The notes under the pieces are model-generated. The model had not been told where the DNA came from, made no database searches, and saw only the letters and a list, made by a program, of their open reading frames with translations. This document shows, piece by piece, positions 15,371 to 17,746 of a DNA stretch of 17,746 nucleotides (position 1 is its first letter; every line of letters starts with the position of its first letter). The stretch covers positions 1 through 17,746 of the forward strand of contig QIJM01000184.1 in assembly GCA_003232445.1 (NCBI GenBank), given 5' to 3'. Source of the DNA: Paraglaciecola arctica (lineage in GTDB: Bacteria; Pseudomonadota; Gammaproteobacteria; Enterobacterales; Alteromonadaceae). A program made the position numbers and the translations under genes.

Positions 15371-15493
15371 ATGGAAAATAAATTTGACCGAGGTTCGGCC
15401 TTGTCTATTTTCGGCAGCGATCGCAAAGAAGATTTTATGGCTTTGCTTTTTGCACTCATAATTGCCGGCGCCACCTATTTTTTAGTTGGCTAA
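15371..15493 (+). CDS. 40-residue single-helix membrane protein in the exporter operon
   Basis: The frame encodes MENKFDRGSALSIFGSDRKE followed by DFMALLFALIIAGATYFLVG and a stop. A charged N-terminal half (with FDRGSALSIFGSDRKEDF) leads to one hydrophobic helix of about 18 residues at the very C-terminus. AGAGGAAT lies just upstream of the ATG, a good ribosome-binding site. It starts 35 bases after the transporter stop, and its TAA is followed directly by the ATG of the stress protein. This packing and the strong start signal argue for a real gene despite its size. By position it may be an accessory subunit or assembly partner of the transporter. I know no named family for it. Confidence 0.72.
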   Translation: MENKFDRGSALSIFGSDRKEDFMALLFALIIAGATYFLVG

Positions 15494-16045
15494 ATGAGTA
15501 GTCATAATAGTAGTAACGGAGCCCTGGAAACAGGGCCCGTTTTTTCTTCGGGACTCGCCGCCGTATTGGCCGGTTCCGCCCGTATTTTGCTGGCCAGTCA
15601 TAGTACTGACGGCGCTCAAGCGGCAGAAAAAGCCGCGATGGAACTATGTGTTGACAGACCCCAATCCAGCATTCATCATGTGATTGTTGTACCAAAAGCG
15701 CTTTGGCATGGCATGACAGGAGACGATTGGTTAAATAATGGTAGTACCCGGAATACCTTCTGCCGTTATGTCGAATCGACTTTACAAAAAGAAATTGACG
15801 AGCAGCTGAGTATACTAAAAACCAAAATTGATACATTAGCTATTCAATATAGCTATGAAGTGATTGTTGGTGAACCGGAAGAGAGTTTGATAGCAGAAAT
15901 AAATACAAATAAATATGACGTGGTTGTTATGGGCTCGCCTCGACCAAAGGGTAAATCAGGGCTCAGATCGCGGATGCGTCCCGATCAGTTGGTAAAATCA
16001 ATTAATACCCCCCTATTAATAGTTCCTTATCCAAAAGATATTTAA
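15494..16045 (+). CDS. Universal stress protein (UspA) family protein
   Basis: The 183-residue product has the Usp alpha/beta order: ARILLASHSTDGAQAAEKAA (29-48) as the first strand and helix, HHVIVVPKAL (61-70), a helix SILKTKIDTLAIQYSYEVIV, then GEPEESLIAEINTNKYDVVV and MGSPRPKGKS (146-155), ending NTPLLIVPYP (171-180). The ATP motif G-x2-G-x9-G(S/T) is degenerate (GSPRPKGKSG), so nucleotide binding is uncertain. The start abuts the previous stop (TAA-ATG) with no own strong ribosome-binding site, which suggests translational coupling. Usp-like domains often sit beside or inside transporters and act as cytoplasmic regulators. That role is inferred here from position. The first 28 residues are an extension before the fold. 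Confidence 0.84.
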   Translation: MSSHNSSNGALETGPVFSSGLAAVLAGSARILLASHSTDGAQAAEKAAMELCVDRPQSSIHHVIVVPKALWHGMTGDDWLNNGSTRNTFCRYVESTLQKEIDEQLSILKTKIDTLAIQYSYEVIVGEPEESLIAEINTNKYDVVVMGSPRPKGKSGLRSRMRPDQLVKSINTPLLIVPYPKDI

Positions 16046-16056
16046 GTAGCTTACCG

Positions 16057-16665
16057 ATGACAAAAACAACTGTTTCTGAAAAAGAAAGTGCAAGTAATGA
16101 CTGTAATGTTATTGATAAAGATCATGCCTGGGCAGCAGTCAATACACCGTTAGAGATTGCAGCGTTAGTTGAATTTTGCAGTGATGTCGAACGTTTGATT
16201 CGAATTAATCCCATGCTCGAATTTAAATATCTAAAACGAACTGGGGAAAATAAATTTGATCTTAAAGGTCGCAATATTAGTCAGGATCCAGCGTTTGAGT
16301 TTGAATATTCTATTACCATAGAACCTTTGCAAGACGGATGTCGCATTGTCTATTCAAGTGGGATAAAAGTCTGTACGCTTATTAAAATTGAATCTAGCAG
16401 CGGTGGTGAGGGGGAAATTAAATCGAAAATAACGATCACGGATCAATATGCCTCAATGACGGATCAGCAGCGCGAGCAAAGGTTGGGAGAGGTTGATAAG
16501 AGCCTGATCACCTGGTTAAACGATATACAGCGCTATATTATTACCTGGCAAAAATGGTCAAAATTTCGTATTTTTCGCTGGTATATGCGACGAATTTGGC
16601 AGCCTATGAAGCCATCAGGCCGACGAATTACCTATCTATATGCTGTTGTGGATTTCAGTGGTTGA
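16057..16665 (+). CDS. START/SRPBCC-like protein, probably frameshifted at its C-terminus
   Basis: The protein begins DKDHAWAAVNTPLEIAALVE, then FCSDVERLIRINPMLEFKYL. The beginning is like SRPBCC (START-like, polyketide-cyclase) domains, where a W-x-V-xxP-xExLaxFxxDxExLxRiNP line opens the fold. Alternating strands follow to about residue 128 (for example FEYSITIEPLQDGCRIVYSS). A second part has EVDKSLITWLNDIQRYIITW and an unusually aromatic, basic segment KWSKFRIFRWYMRRIWQPMK, PSGRRITYL, which looks like an amphipathic or membrane-proximal helix. The frame then ends VVDFSG. A better ending is open in the next frame (see 16640-16717). Eleven bases separate it from the stress-protein gene. Ligand unknown, domain call moderate. 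Confidence 0.6.
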   Translation: MTKTTVSEKESASNDCNVIDKDHAWAAVNTPLEIAALVEFCSDVERLIRINPMLEFKYLKRTGENKFDLKGRNISQDPAFEFEYSITIEPLQDGCRIVYSSGIKVCTLIKIESSSGGEGEIKSKITITDQYASMTDQQREQRLGEVDKSLITWLNDIQRYIITWQKWSKFRIFRWYMRRIWQPMKPSGRRITYLYAVVDFSG

Positions 16666-16717
16666 AGTAGCATTAATTGGTCTTGGTGCTGCAATTTTTT
16701 TTGTAGAATACACCTGA
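16640..16717 (+). pseudogene. Out-of-frame C-terminal membrane helix of the SRPBCC-like protein, or a 25-residue overlapping peptide
   Basis: In the frame one base ahead of the SRPBCC-like gene, the DNA reads MLLWISVVEVALIGLGAAIF and FVEYT before TGA. That is one clean membrane helix, and it begins exactly where the main frame leaves RRITYL. If the frames were joined, the protein would end RRITYL, LLWISVVEV and so on: a membrane anchor after a basic segment, which makes biological sense. I therefore read a one- or two-base change near 16635-16642, in the strain or in the assembly. Alternatively the ATG at 16640 starts a small overlapping membrane peptide, but it has no ribosome-binding site. 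Confidence 0.5.
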
Positions 16718-16819
16718 CAGCGTTTAAGTAATCTAATATTTATTGATAATCAGTCAATTACACTTTACGTACTATCCCCTCTATATATTATTAATCCTAT
16801 CTGTTCGATAATTTGTTAA

Positions 16820-16844
16820 GCCGTTAATAATCGGCATCCTTTTT
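16820..16844 (+). terminator. Weak terminator-like hairpin after the exporter operon
   Basis: GCCG (16820-16823) pairs with CGGC (16832-16835), followed after four bases by TTTTT (16840-16844). The stem is only four base pairs, so this is a weak candidate for ending the 13761-16717 transcript. Confidence 0.3.
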
Positions 16845-16898
16845 GCTATTTTTATAGTCTTTAATCCAAATCGACATTTAATTGTGGAGGATGATCCA

Positions 16899-17069
16899 TT
16901 GAAAAAGATATTTAAGCGTCTAAAAAAGAACGAGCTATTTCGTGTGTTAGTAATAGGTGTAATAATGTATGTGTCGATGGTTGCAATGATCCTGATAACG
17001 ATTAAGATACCACCAGAAGCAATTTTGGATAGTAATCTAGTAGAGATTATAAAAATATTTGAAGACTGA
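16899..17069 (+). CDS. 56-residue single-helix membrane protein of unknown function
   Basis: The product starts MKKIFKRLKKNELFRVLVIG, with eight lysine or arginine residues before a hydrophobic helix (VLVIGVIMYVSMVAMILITI), and ends with a short acidic tail. The basic N-terminus should stay inside. The start is read as TTG at 16899, because GGAGG (16886-16890) stands eight bases before it. A GTG at 16884 in the same frame would overlap that ribosome-binding site and is less likely. It follows the exporter operon in the same direction but 180 bases away, after a possible weak terminator, and converges with the DsrE-like gene 37 bases on. No family recognised. Confidence 0.6.
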   Translation: MKKIFKRLKKNELFRVLVIGVIMYVSMVAMILITIKIPPEAILDSNLVEIIKIFED

Positions 17070-17106
17070 CTGGTTTATTGCAGCAACAATAAGCGCGTTT
17101 AGTCGA

Positions 17107-17571
17107 TTAAGGTTTAATATATTTAAAACCTAATTGTTGCAAGTAAACTAATTGAACGGTGGCCAGTGAGACAACTTTTGCATTCTTGTTGAGATCGGCT
17201 GTCGGAATTTTTTTGGTTTTAATCGTTGTCGCGCAAATTTGAAACTTGACTCCGCGATCGACAAGCGACTGGACGGTCTTGTTAAAAGTTCTTCCTTTAT
17301 TATCTTGCGCACCGGCTACCAGAATAAATGCACCGCTGCCATGTGTTACTGCAATAATATTGGTATTCTCATCGCCGACGGCATTAAGGTGGTTTTTGAC
17401 ACTTCTTAGTAGAGCATAGGCTGTATTTATATCATTGACATGATAAACGACCTTCTGCTGACGAAATCCATTGATGGCTGTGCCTGGTAAATGCGCACTA
17501 CAAGCGGATAAAAACATTGTTAGCAGGGCAAGAAGGGCTAGCAAAAAACGATTGATATCCCGGTATCTCAT
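17107..17571 (-). CDS. DsrE/DsrF-like lipoprotein
   Basis: The 154-residue product begins with a lipoprotein signal: MRYRDINRFLLALLALLTMF, then LSAC, with the lipobox cysteine at 24. The mature part has the DsrE-like alpha/beta fold: KVVYHVNDINTAYALLRSVK, NHLNAVGDENTNIIAVTHGS, GAFILV, then LVDRGVKFQICATTIK and VQLVYLQQLGFKYIKP. C113, in the strand end FQIC, is where many DsrE-family proteins carry their sulfur-transfer cysteine. Most characterised DsrE proteins are cytoplasmic sulfur carriers, so an exported, lipid-anchored form is a different setting. ATG at 17583 would give four more residues, but GGAG stands six bases before the ATG at 17571, which I choose. Single gene, convergent with 16899-17069. 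Confidence 0.8.
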   Translation of the reverse strand: MRYRDINRFLLALLALLTMFLSACSAHLPGTAINGFRQQKVVYHVNDINTAYALLRSVKNHLNAVGDENTNIIAVTHGSGAFILVAGAQDNKGRTFNKTVQSLVDRGVKFQICATTIKTKKIPTADLNKNAKVVSLATVQLVYLQQLGFKYIKP

Positions 17572-17746
17572 GACAGTCTCCATTGTATTTCTTTTGCTAA
17601 TTTAATCAGTGTAGTATTATTTAGTTGTCGTAAAAGTAATCTATAAATAAAAAAATGGTGAGCAAAAGCGTGTGAGCAAGGATGAAAGAATCACTTTAAC
17701 CTGTCAATACCCATTAATTCAAAATCAGTAAAATTTTGAGCCAGTT

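Noticed and set aside
17584..17746. GTG-initiated frame near 17674 reading SKDERITLTCQYPLIQNQ
   Set aside because: It stops after about 20 codons and has no ribosome-binding site. No gene can be supported in the last 160 bases.

Overview
The window looks like chromosomal DNA of a moderately AT-rich Gammaproteobacterium. The evidence is the abutting selD-mnmH pair, an ETHE1-type persulfide dioxygenase, a RAYT-type transposase gene and ordinary Shine-Dalgarno signals. I cannot name a genus. No rRNA, tRNA or CRISPR array was seen. The sulfur and selenium theme (EgtB, persulfide dioxygenase, SelD/MnmH, a PF03601 exporter, a DsrE-like lipoprotein) would suit a sulfur-handling bacterium, but that is inference.

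Layout. 1-743: the 5' end of a VOC-family gene running off the left edge, then about 590 bases without a credible gene. 744-3068: egtB (hercynine oxygenase) without a neighbouring egtD, then a GNAT acetyltransferase with a TTG start. 3229-4787: a divergent pair, a LysR-type regulator and an AhpD-like peroxidase-related protein. 4836-5689: decayed or accessory DNA holding a methyltransferase relic and a SUFU-domain gene cut short by a frame change. 5907-6659: persulfide dioxygenase on the minus strand. 7254-8621: a RAYT-like transposase gene split exactly inside its HUH motif by a 345-bp insertion. That insertion has a 6-bp target duplication, near-perfect 25-bp inverted repeats, six copies of TTATGTG/CACATAA and what may be the first codons of a recombinase gene. 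9047-9505: a small, very basic exported protein with a terminator. 9599-11809: selD-mnmH on the minus strand. 11985-12809: a PARG/macrodomain-like protein (TIGR02452 type). 12810-13760: about 950 bases without a gene, containing a 24-bp perfect inverted repeat.

13761-16717 is the most operon-like block and the best candidate for an undescribed system. It encodes a 524-residue PF03601 (YeiH-type) transporter with extra N-terminal membrane helices and a charged loop of about 95 residues; a 40-residue single-helix membrane protein; a universal-stress-protein homologue whose start abuts the previous stop; and a START/SRPBCC-like protein whose probable C-terminal membrane helix now lies in another frame. 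A small membrane protein (16899-17069) and a convergent DsrE-like lipoprotein (17107-17571) follow. I infer that the tightly packed genes form a transporter with an accessory membrane subunit and cytoplasmic regulators. The substrate cannot be read from sequence.
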